This document shows, one piece after another, positions 1 to 5,511 of a stretch of DNA of 5,511 bases; the first letter of the stretch is position 1; every line of letters starts with the position of its first letter. Position numbers and translations under genes: made by a program. The notes under the pieces are model-generated. The model did not search any database and had not been told where the DNA came from. It saw only the letters and a program-made list of their open reading frames with translations. Source of the stretch: Paludibacter sp. (GTDB lineage Bacteria; Bacteroidota; Bacteroidia; Bacteroidales; Paludibacteraceae); assembly GCA_018054805.1 (NCBI GenBank), contig JAGPIU010000042.1:1-5511 (forward strand), read 5' to 3'.

Positions 1-93
1 TCGGTAGGTATTGAGTTTGGAAACACAGCTGTGGGCGGCAAAATTGAGCCGGTGAAACATGCCTGCTGTGCTAAAATTATCAGTGTGGTGTAA
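1..93 (+). CDS. C-terminal end of an unidentified protein (5' truncated)
   Basis: Frame 1 is open from the first base for 30 codons and closes with TAA at 91-93. The visible tail runs from SVGIEFGNTAVGG to KHACCAKIISVV and includes a Cys-Cys pair close to the C-terminus. I do not recognise the family from this fragment, and no motif assigns a function. The reading is supported by the absence of stops, a normal amino-acid mix, and a position that converges on the minus-strand YceI gene with a REP-like element just downstream, where gene ends are expected. No T-tracted terminator follows. The GC-rich palindrome 50 bp after the stop is the only candidate for ending this transcript. A chance open frame of 30 codons remains possible. 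Confidence 0.55.
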   Translation, partial: SVGIEFGNTAVGGKIEPVKHACCAKIISVV

Positions 94-143
94 GGGATTA
101 CGCCGGATCGATTGGTTTGTAAGGTATTTCTATAAACGCAATA

Positions 144-212
144 CGACCCCGTCGGGGTCGAACAATCATCTGCATGACATTTTCCTATAGATATGTGACT
201 CCTATGGCGTCA
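144..212. repeat. REP-like double-hairpin element between convergent gene ends
   Basis: Two hairpins lie 35 bp apart. The first, at 144-160, is CGACCCCG-T-CGGGGTCG, a perfect 8-bp GC-rich stem around one base. The second, at 196-212, is TGACtCC-TAT-GGcGTCA, a six-pair stem with one internal mismatch. A weaker outer pairing, TTGGTTT at 112-118 with AAACCAA at 220-226, could enclose both. No T-run follows the GC-rich stem on either strand, so it is not a canonical Rho-independent terminator. Its place between two convergent 3' ends and its paired-hairpin form fit REP-type extragenic palindromes, which are often mobilised by Y1 (RAYT) transposases. That the same sequence recurs in other Bacteroidota is my recollection and is not shown here. 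Confidence 0.55.
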
Positions 213-285
213 AAACACTAAACCAAACCAGGTCTTTAATCCTCCTTATCCCGGTTGTATAATATATTTATAAACATGTCGCATA

Positions 286-324
286 CAAAAAAGTGGCAGC
301 TTCACCTGCTGTGAAACTACCACT
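286..324 (-). terminator. Rho-independent terminator of the YceI-family gene
   Basis: On the minus strand a 14-bp stem (arms 311-324 and 292-305, 5-nt loop 306-310) is followed directly by a run of six T (292-287). The two imperfect positions are G-U wobbles in minus-strand RNA but would be A-C mismatches in plus-strand RNA. This, with the T-run, fixes the working direction as minus. It lies 28 bp beyond the stop codon at 352. Confidence 0.88.
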
Positions 325-351
325 CATTTATAATTCCAGATACTGTATTTC

Positions 352-918
352 TTATTTTGCAGTTAGCTGAATGTCGAGGATAAAGATATTATCGATGGCT
401 TTGTCGCCGAGGTTATCGAAGAATGAGTTCGAACCGTAGCGCACGTCGAATTTCGAACGATCCACTTTCAACTGTGTTTTGTACACATTGTTTTGCTTGG
501 TGACAACAAAGTTTACAGGTTCTGTTTTGCCTTTGATGGTTATATTGCCCGACACATTGGCTTTGCCATTGCTGAACTTGGTGGCTTTGGTTACAGTAAA
601 TTTAGCTGTCGGGAATTTCTCAACACCGAAAAAGTCATCGGACTTCAGGTGATCGACCAGTTTTTTGTTGACTCCTTCGTTCTCAATGTCGGTGCAGGTA
701 ATAGAATTCATATCGATAACCACACTTCCTTTTACAATATCTCCGGATTTAAGTTCAAGCGTTCCACTCTTTACTTTGATTTCTCCATTGTGTGCACCAC
801 CAATTTTGTTACCTGTCCATTTCACAACTGCATCGGAAGGTTTCACATTAATTTTTTGTGCAAATACTGCAAACGTGCCTGCAATCAAAAGCAGGGCTAT
901 CAATTTTACTTGTTTCAT
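352..918 (-). CDS. YceI-family secreted lipocalin-like protein
   Basis: The protein has 188 residues, the usual size for a single-domain YceI protein. Residues 1-20 form a Sec signal peptide: MKQVK, then a hydrophobic stretch LIALLLIAGTFAVFA, with likely cleavage before Gln21. The mature part shows the family hallmarks in order: VKWTGNKIGGAHNGEIKVKSG-like opening strands (32-52), DMNSITCTD (69-77), LVDHLKSDDFFGVEKFP (87-103), GNITIKGKTEPVNF (124-137), and an end motif DRSKFDVRYG...FFDNLGDKAIDN (153-177). YceI domains form a periplasmic beta-barrel that in characterised members binds polyisoprenoid-type lipids. The ligand here is unknown. I place the start at ATG 918. An in-frame TTG at 924 would add two residues but gives a less typical signal peptide. 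The leader is A-rich without a clear Shine-Dalgarno. A terminator follows the gene, and the mutS terminator lies 112 bp upstream, so it is probably monocistronic. Confidence 0.93.
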   Translation of the reverse strand: MKQVKLIALLLIAGTFAVFAQKINVKPSDAVVKWTGNKIGGAHNGEIKVKSGTLELKSGDIVKGSVVIDMNSITCTDIENEGVNKKLVDHLKSDDFFGVEKFPTAKFTVTKATKFSNGKANVSGNITIKGKTEPVNFVVTKQNNVYKTQLKVDRSKFDVRYGSNSFFDNLGDKAIDNIFILDIQLTAK

Positions 919-1029
919 ATTCAATTCTGTTTTGTTTTAATTTGTTTTCAGTGAATCTCAAACAATAAAACAACACAGTACGATTGAATGTTGGAAAGAT
1001 TTTTTGTATAGCTAATAGAGCATGTCTAT

Positions 1030-1064
1030 AAAAAACGGGCTGCTGAAATAATTTTCAGCAGCCC
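1030..1064 (-). terminator. Rho-independent terminator of mutS
   Basis: A perfect 12-bp stem, GGGCTGCTGAAA (1037-1048) and TTTCAGCAGCCC (1053-1064), closes a 4-nt loop. Read on the minus strand, the stem is followed by G and then six T (1035-1030). It lies 130 bp past the mutS stop codon, on the far side of the octamer array, so the array should be part of the mutS transcript. It also separates mutS from the YceI gene. Confidence 0.9.
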
Positions 1065-1071
1065 AATTTCC

Positions 1072-1199
1072 AAATCTTCACATCATCACATCACCACATC
1101 ATCACATCACCACATCACCACATCATCACATCATCACATCATCACATCACCACATCATCACATCACCACATCACCACATCACCACATCACCACATCATT
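1072..1199. repeat. Octamer tandem array, 15 copies plus one divergent unit, at the mutS stop codon
   Basis: From 1080 to 1199 the plus strand is fifteen head-to-tail 8-bp units of ACATCAYC with no indels. The seventh base varies in the order T C T C C T T T C T C C C C T, and the last unit ends in T instead of C. A divergent sixteenth unit, AAATCTTC, precedes it at 1072-1079. On the minus strand the unit reads RTGATGTG, and the mutS stop TGA (1197-1195) is part of the unit next to the gene. Because 8 is not a multiple of 3 and each unit holds a TGA, no reading frame stays open through it. It is not a CRISPR: there are no spacers and the unit is far too short. Confidence 0.97.
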
Positions 1200-3807
1200 T
1201 TCCTCTGATAATGCGCTTAATCTCATTGAGTTTATTAAGCGCTTCCACAGGAGTAAGGTTATTGATATCGAGATTTTTTATTTCGTCGCGGATTTGTTCG
1301 AGCACAGGATCGTCGAGCTGGAAGAAACTGAGTTGCAGACCTTCGCGATGTTCGGCAATTTCGCCTATGGGTTTCGACACACCATTCTGACGGTTTTCCG
1401 ATTCAAGTTCTTTCAGTATTTGCTCCGAGCGTTTCACAATACTTTGTGGCATGCCCGCCATTTTGGCCACATGAATACCAAAACTGTGTTCGCTGCCTCC
1501 ACGCACCAATTTACGAAGGAAAATAATTTTCTTGTCCACCTCTTTTACCGACACATTATAGTTTTTAATGCGACTGAACGATTTTTCCATTTCGTTGAGT
1601 TCGTGGTAGTGAGTGGCAAATAGTGTTTTGGCATGTGCATTAGGGTGTTCGTGAATATATTCCACAATGGCCCAGGCAATGGAGATACCGTCGTAAGTAC
1701 TTGTTCCGCGCCCGAGTTCATCGAACAAAATCAGACTACGTCCCGAGAGATTGTTCAGAATGCTGGCCGCTTCGTTCATTTCCACCATAAAAGTCGATTC
1801 ACCCTGCGAGATATTGTCGCTGGCACCCACGCGGGTAAAGATTTTATCCACCACACCGATTTTAGCGCTTTCCACAGGCACAAAACAACCTATCTGCGCC
1901 ATCAGCGTGATAAGTGCAGTCTGACGTAGCAGGGCAGACTTACCTGCCATGTTCGGACCGGTAATGATAATAATTTGTTGTGTTTCGCTATCGAGATACA
2001 CATCGTTGGCAATATAGCTTTCGCCCACAGGCAATTGCTTTTCTATTACCGGATGGCGTCCCTGACGAATATCGAGCACATCGGAATCGGAAATTTCGGG
2101 GCGCACATATTTGTTTTCGGCCGATACGCGTGCAAACGAGAGCAGGCAGTCGAGCTGTGCAATAAGATTGGAATCGAGTTGCACCGCTGTAATATATTCA
2201 GCCAGTGCAATGACCAAATCGTTGAACATACGGGTTTCAATGGCCAGAATCTTTTCCTCGGCACCCAGAATTTTCTCTTCGTACTCCTTCAGCTCCTGGG
2301 TAATATAGCGTTCTGCATTCACCAGCGTTTGCTTGCGAATCCATGTTTCAGGAACTTTATCCTTGTGCGCATTACGCACTTCAATGTAATAGCCAAACAC
2401 ATTATTAAAACTGATTTTCAGACTTGGAATACCTGTAGTTTCACTTTCACGATCCTGAATACGTTGCAAAAACTCCTTGCCCGAATGAGCCAGCATGCGC
2501 AGTTCATCCAAATCAGCATCAACTCCTGCACGGAAAATATCGCCACGATGAATCAGCGTAGGAGGATCGTTGTTCAGTTCACGTTCAATTTTATCAGAAA
2601 TACTGTGACAGGCATTCAGTTGCTCGGCAATGCGGTTAAGAGTCGGATTTTCGGATTCGGCACAGGCTTCCTTGATAGGCTCAATGGCTTTGAGCGCCAC
2701 TTTAAGCTGCACCACTTCACGCGGATTAATGCGTCCGACAGCCACTTTGGAGATAATACGTTCGAGGTCGCCGATAAGTGCAATTTGTTGTTCGAGCAGA
2801 TTTTTGAGTTCGGGATTGCGGAAAAAGTACTCCACCACGCCGTGACGCTCCACAATGGGTTTCACATCTTTCAGCGGAAAAGCCACCCAGCGTTTCAGAA
2901 GACGCGCGCCCATGGGTCCGATAGTGCGGTCGAGCACATCCACCAGCGTTTTAGCGCCTTCGTTCATCGAACCGTAAAGTTCGAGATTGCGCACAGTAAA
3001 GCGGTCGAGCCATACGTAGCGGTCTTCCTCAATACGCGAAAGCTGAGTAATATGACCCGTTTGCTGATGATGCGTGAGGTCAAGATAGTGCAAAATAGCA
3101 CCGGCCGCCACTACAGCATCCGGAAGATTGCTTACACCAAAGCCTTTGAGTGTCTTGGTTTCGAAATGTTTCAGCAAGCGTTCGTTAGCCGAATCGGGGA
3201 TATAAGCCCAATCCTCAAGTGCGTAGCTAAAGAATTTATTCCCGAAAATGCTTTCAAATTCTTTCTTTTTGGTTCGGTCGAAAAGCACTTCTTTGGGACT
3301 AAAGCTACTCAGTAACTTATCCACATACTCGGCAGTGCCTTCGGCTACCAGAAATTCGCCTGTGGAAATATCGAGAAAGGACACTCCCACCCTTTGCTTA
3401 TTAATAAATATGGATGCAAGAAAGTTGTTTTCTTTATGATTGAGCGTGGTATCGCTGTACGACACGCCGGGCGTTACCAATTCGGTGACACCACGCTTTA
3501 CTAGTTTTTTGGTAAGTTTCGGGTCTTCAAGCTGGTCGCAAATAGCCACGCGCTTGCCTGCACGCACTAATTTAGGCAGGTAGGTATCGAGTGCATGATG
3601 CGGAAAGCCGGCCAGCTCAACCGTTTTGGCAGAGCCATTGGCACGACGGGTAAGGGTAATGCCCAGAATTTCGGAAGCTTCAATTGCATCCTGTGAGAAA
3701 GTTTCGTAGAAATCGCCACAACGAAAAAGCAAAATCGCATCAGGATGTTGCGCTTTGATTTCGAAAAATTGCTTCATTAAGGGGGTTTCTACTATTTCGT
3801 TTGCCAT
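1195..3807 (-). CDS. mutS: DNA mismatch repair protein MutS
   Basis: This 870-residue protein has the full MutS1 architecture and a normal length for the family. Domain I (about 1-115) carries the mismatch-probing Phe-x-Glu motif as F33-Y34-E35 in GDFYETF. A connector domain (about 130-265) and core lever and clamp domains (about 270-565) follow. The ATPase domain (about 570-805) has Walker A GPNMAGKS (617-624), the STFMVEM signature (671-677), Walker [12 protein letters not shown] (692-702), and ATHYHEL (731-737). A helix-turn-helix dimerisation segment includes [11 protein letters not shown] (777-787). QLSFF (825-829) matches a beta-clamp-binding motif, and the C-terminal tail (845-867) resembles the MutS tetramerisation helices. 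MutS binds mispairs and small loops as a dimer and recruits MutL. The ATG at 3807 is the natural start because [15 protein letters not shown] aligns with known N-termini. No strong promoter is visible. Read-through from the glycosyltransferase gene 91 bp upstream is plausible. No key residue is missing. Confidence 0.98.
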   Translation of the reverse strand: MANEIVETPLMKQFFEIKAQHPDAILLFRCGDFYETFSQDAIEASEILGITLTRRANGSAKTVELAGFPHHALDTYLPKLVRAGKRVAICDQLEDPKLTKKLVKRGVTELVTPGVSYSDTTLNHKENNFLASIFINKQRVGVSFLDISTGEFLVAEGTAEYVDKLLSSFSPKEVLFDRTKKKEFESIFGNKFFSYALEDWAYIPDSANERLLKHFETKTLKGFGVSNLPDAVVAAGAILHYLDLTHHQQTGHITQLSRIEEDRYVWLDRFTVRNLELYGSMNEGAKTLVDVLDRTIGPMGARLLKRWVAFPLKDVKPIVERHGVVEYFFRNPELKNLLEQQIALIGDLERIISKVAVGRINPREVVQLKVALKAIEPIKEACAESENPTLNRIAEQLNACHSISDKIERELNNDPPTLIHRGDIFRAGVDADLDELRMLAHSGKEFLQRIQDRESETTGIPSLKISFNNVFGYYIEVRNAHKDKVPETWIRKQTLVNAERYITQELKEYEEKILGAEEKILAIETRMFNDLVIALAEYITAVQLDSNLIAQLDCLLSFARVSAENKYVRPEISDSDVLDIRQGRHPVIEKQLPVGESYIANDVYLDSETQQIIIITGPNMAGKSALLRQTALITLMAQIGCFVPVESAKIGVVDKIFTRVGASDNISQGESTFMVEMNEAASILNNLSGRSLILFDELGRGTSTYDGISIAWAIVEYIHEHPNAHAKTLFATHYHELNEMEKSFSRIKNYNVSVKEVDKKIIFLRKLVRGGSEHSFGIHVAKMAGMPQSIVKRSEQILKELESENRQNGVSKPIGEIAEHREGLQLSFFQLDDPVLEQIRDEIKNLDINNLTPVEALNKLNEIKRIIRGK

Positions 3808-3819
3808 TTAAATATTTTA

Positions 3820-3911
3820 TTTGAAAATTTGAAAATTTAGAATTTGAAGATTTGAAAATGAAAAAACACACAAAAATGAATTTTCAAATTTCAAATCTTC
3901 AAATTATCAAA
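3820..3911. repeat. Inverted arrays of A/T-rich octamers between the glycosyltransferase gene and mutS
   Basis: The left block (3820-3858) is five consecutive 7-8 bp units, TTTGAAAA twice, TTTAGAA, TTTGAAGA and TTTGAAAA. The right block (3881-3911) is four units in the opposite orientation: TTTTCAAA, TTTCAAA, TCTTCAAA and TTATCAAA. The arms AATTTGAAGATTTGAAA (3841-3857) and its exact complement at 3889-3905 are perfect over 17 bp with a 31-bp spacer. An alternative shorter pairing is 3851-3859 with 3880-3888. The right block runs into the glycosyltransferase coding end, supplying its stop codon (3901-3899) and its last few codons. The stem is nearly all A/T, so it is a poor intrinsic terminator. 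Confidence 0.85.
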
Positions 3912-5023
3912 TTACATATAGCCGAAGTCATTTTCGACCACTCATATTTTAGTTTCTCTGTTTTTATGTTTCCGATAAATGCATCGGCGCGCTGATTTTG
4001 ATAAAAATCGACAAGTGCATCAGCAATCTGCCTGGGTTCCACATCGACCACATAACCTACTTTTCCGTGTGGCACAATTTCGGCCAATCCGCCTACATTG
4101 GTTACCAGCATGGGTTTTTCAAAATGATAAGCAATCTGACTTACGCCACTCTGCGTGGCTGTGCGGTAAGGCTGAGCTACCAAATCGGCAATACCGAAGT
4201 AGTTTCGCACTTCGCTGTCAGGGATAAATGAAGTGCGCAGTTCTACAAGATTTTCGAGTTTGAGCTTTGCAATTTGCTGCAGATAAGGCTCGGGGTTTTC
4301 GTAAAACTCACCGGCCACAATCAGCTTTACAGGAAATTCGCGCAAACGCTTATCGGCAAACGCTTCGAGTAACAAATCGAGCCCTTTGTACTGACGGATA
4401 AAGCCAAAAAACAGCAGATATGAAAATTGCTCGTGCAATCCAAGCTTCATGGCAGCCGATTTTTTGTCGGGCAATTCACCAAAATGGTCGTAAATAGGAT
4501 GCGGCGACACAGCTATCGGTTTATTTTGCTTATCGAAGTGCCTGATATCGCGAGCCACAGCGTCGGCCATAGCCACAAAACCATCCATACTGCGAACAAA
4601 ATAGCCGGGAAAAAGTTTGTCGAGCACGGTAGGTTCGTGCGGAATCATATTGTGTACCAGCGCTATCATTTTTGTGCGTGGCGAGCGGGCAAACCGCGCA
4701 ATAGTTCCGAAACAGGGCGCCATAAATGCCATCCAGTAACAAAAGATTACCCTGTCGGGCTGCATTTTTTTTATTTCGCGCCCCACAGCCATCCAGTTCA
4801 GCGGATTTACAGAGTTTACACGCCGGCGAATACGCAAACCTGAAGGAGCCTTTTCGTCGGAAAATTGCGACTTTCCGGGGAACAGGAATGATGGATACTG
4901 AAGCGAGAAGGTAAATACTTCCACCTCGTGACCTTCCTTTACAAACTCGTGCGCCAACCGCTCATTGTAAGCGGCCAGTCCGCCACGATACGGGTGTGCA
5001 GTACCGACTATGACTATCTTCAT
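3899..5023 (-). CDS. GT4-like glycosyltransferase (GT-B fold)
   Basis: The protein has 374 residues and no signal peptide, so it probably acts in the cytoplasm or at the inner face of the membrane. The N-terminal Rossmann half opens with MKIVIVGTAHPYRGGLAAYN, where the Gly-Gly loop (14-15) is typical of GT4 enzymes. The C-terminal half has LLFFGFIRQYKGLDLLLEAF (203-222), with R210 and K213-G214 in the usual donor-phosphate position, then VAGEFYE (236-242), ADLVAQPYR (279-287), and the donor-site stretch SGVSQIAYHFEKP to NVGGLAEIVPHGKVGYVV (292-326). Donor and acceptor sugars cannot be told. Polysaccharide, lipopolysaccharide or glycolipid assembly is an inference from the family. The canonical EX7E motif is not formed, because no Glu occurs between E271 and E302. 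I prefer ATG 5023 over an upstream in-frame GTG at 5044, which would add seven unconserved, Asn/Lys-rich residues. The stop codon and last residues (NLII) are encoded by the octamer repeat. No polysaccharide locus is visible nearby. Confidence 0.9.
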   Translation of the reverse strand: MKIVIVGTAHPYRGGLAAYNERLAHEFVKEGHEVEVFTFSLQYPSFLFPGKSQFSDEKAPSGLRIRRRVNSVNPLNWMAVGREIKKMQPDRVIFCYWMAFMAPCFGTIARFARSPRTKMIALVHNMIPHEPTVLDKLFPGYFVRSMDGFVAMADAVARDIRHFDKQNKPIAVSPHPIYDHFGELPDKKSAAMKLGLHEQFSYLLFFGFIRQYKGLDLLLEAFADKRLREFPVKLIVAGEFYENPEPYLQQIAKLKLENLVELRTSFIPDSEVRNYFGIADLVAQPYRTATQSGVSQIAYHFEKPMLVTNVGGLAEIVPHGKVGYVVDVEPRQIADALVDFYQNQRADAFIGNIKTEKLKYEWSKMTSAICNLII

Positions 5024-5101
5024 TTTATTGATATTTTTGTTCACAAAAGCTGTTTTGAGGCAGTTTATAAGTTCGTTGAAATATTTAATGATATATTTCT
5101 A

Positions 5102-5264
5102 ACACAATAGAACACATAGAAATTATTTAAGAAAAAGACTTAGTTCACATAGTAAACGTATCTGATGATACGTTTTACAGCGCTGAAATTATCCCGATTT
5201 TCGGGATAATCCTATGTGTTCTTAGTCTTTTCTGTTGTTTTCAAAACTATTGTGTACTATGTGG
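5102..5264. repeat. Nested inverted-repeat element built from CACATAG-type words
   Basis: Two strong hairpins sit in the middle. GTAAACGTATC (5152-5162) pairs with GATACGTTTTAC (5167-5178) with one bulged T, and ATTATCCCGA (5188-5197) pairs perfectly with TCGGGATAAT (5201-5210). An outer stem, 5133-5152 with 5212-5231, encloses both, giving a junction-like fold with three mismatches. Around it the words ACACAATAG (5102-5110) and AACACATAG (5111-5119) are answered by CTATGTGTT (5212-5220), CTATTGTGT (5247-5255) and CTATGTGG (5257-5264), so alternative pairings are possible. No T-run follows the hairpins and there is no coding content. It could be a dispersed non-autonomous repeat or a structured leader RNA. 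The sequence alone does not decide. Confidence 0.75.
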
Positions 5265-5460
5265 TGAAAACATATCAACAATAATTATCGATTACTTATC
5301 TGCAAAAATACAAAATTTATCAGAGGGCATGGGTTTATTAAAGTTATATTTTTTGAACAAAACATTTACATGCCTAATGCATATCCGACACAGATGTTTG
5401 TTTTTTCTGATAATTCATGTTTTTTTAGAGAAATAATTTTATTAATAGCCAAAAAATCAC

Positions 5461-5468
5461 TTAATTTG
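5461..5468 (+). promoter_or_regulatory. Weak candidate -7 element for the gene starting at 5506
   Basis: TTAATTTG differs from the Bacteroidota -7 consensus TAnnTTTG at one base and would give a leader of about 30 nt before ATG 5506. The expected upstream TTTG (-33) is absent. Only TTTT is present at 5437-5440. The match could easily be chance in this A/T-rich stretch. Confidence 0.22.
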
Positions 5469-5505
5469 TAGCCTGAAAATAACGAACATAAAAACATATA
5501 GCACA

Positions 5506-5511
5506 ATGAAA
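5506..5511 (+). CDS. Possible start of a plus-strand gene (3' truncated)
   Basis: The window ends in ATGAAA, giving Met-Lys, a common beginning for secreted proteins in Bacteroidota. It comes after about 480 bp of non-coding sequence and a leader rich in A, which is where a divergent gene would be expected. Only two codons are visible, so nothing can be said about the product and the call rests on context. Confidence 0.35.

Larger units (their letters stand above)
5024..5505. other. 482-bp intergenic region without a convincing gene, probably divergent
   Basis: This stretch lies between the minus-strand glycosyltransferase start and a possible plus-strand start at 5506, and is markedly A/T-rich. 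It holds the nested inverted repeats at 5102-5264, described separately. A match to the Bacteroidota -7 element (TAnnTTTG), TATTTTTG, occurs on the minus strand at 5310-5303 without a matching -33 TTTG. If used, it would place the structured element in the glycosyltransferase 5' leader. Such matches are expected by chance in A/T-rich DNA. I find no RNA gene or known riboswitch signature. The longest small frame that I translated by hand is 35 codons (5329-5436, plus) and looks like chance. Confidence 0.7.

Noticed and set aside
144..160. GC-rich palindrome as a Rho-independent terminator of the plus-strand gene
   Set aside because: No T-run follows it on either strand, and the second hairpin nearby fits a REP-like element better.
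959..967. TATTGTTTG on the minus strand as a -7 promoter element for the YceI gene
   Set aside because: The spacing inside the motif is one base too long (TAnnnTTTG) and no -33 TTTG occurs at the expected distance. The position, 40 bp before the ATG, is reasonable, but the match is too weak to list.
1072..1199. The tandem array as a CRISPR or a coding repeat
   Set aside because: The 8-bp units are contiguous with no spacers, and every frame on the minus strand meets TGA within 24 bp.
1975..3315. A 446-codon plus-strand open frame antisense to mutS
   Set aside because: It lies wholly opposite a clear MutS coding sequence. Its protein is rich in His, Phe and Asn as expected of a complement frame, and shows no domain, signal or leader of its own.
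5317..5413. Inverted words TTATCAGA (5317-5324) and TCTGATAA (5406-5413), with GGCATG and CATGCC between
   Set aside because: Short arms with an 81-bp spacer in A/T-rich DNA are expected by chance.
5329..5436. A 35-codon plus-strand small frame beginning MGLLKLYFLNK
   Set aside because: The only purine-rich run (GAGGG) is one base from the ATG, too close to act as a ribosome site. The composition reflects the A/T-rich spacer, and there is no terminator or conserved feature to support it.
1..5511. A new defence, mobile or biosynthetic system
   Set aside because: The three complete genes belong to well-known families with intact motifs. There is no transposase, nuclease, toxin-antitoxin pair or reverse transcriptase, and nothing beyond non-coding repeats is unexplained.

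Overview
The window looks like a piece of a Bacteroidota chromosome. The evidence is A/T-rich leaders without clear Shine-Dalgarno sequences, a YceI-like secreted protein with a short MK-type signal peptide, a MutS of the usual bacterial type, and a Bacteroidota-style GT4 glycosyltransferase. Order or genus cannot be fixed from sequence alone.

Layout. The last 31 codons of an unrecognised plus-strand gene (1-93) face a minus-strand gene for a secreted YceI-family protein (352-918). The gap between them holds a REP-like double hairpin and the YceI gene's own Rho-independent terminator. Next on the minus strand is mutS (1195-3807). Its stop codon lies inside the first unit of a 15-copy, 8-bp tandem array, and its terminator (1030-1064) lies beyond the array, so the array should be transcribed as mutS 3' UTR. 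Upstream of mutS, also on the minus strand and 91 bp away, is a GT4-type glycosyltransferase gene (3899-5023). The 91-bp gap is almost wholly made of short A/T octamers arranged as an inverted repeat. The last 482 bp before a possible new plus-strand start (ATG at 5506) appear to be a divergent intergenic region. It contains a roughly 160-bp set of nested inverted repeats and no convincing gene.

The three complete genes have unrelated jobs: an envelope or periplasmic lipocalin-like protein, DNA mismatch repair, and sugar transfer. The glycosyltransferase gene and mutS could share a transcript, because no GC-rich terminator separates them. YceI is probably a separate unit, since the mutS terminator precedes it.

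I see no new defence, mobile or biosynthetic system. The most notable non-coding signal is one family of octamer repeats (consensus AMATYWYC on the plus strand) at the 3' ends of both mutS and the glycosyltransferase gene. The two sites share an almost identical boundary sequence. The other points of note are the REP-like element and the structured divergent intergenic element.
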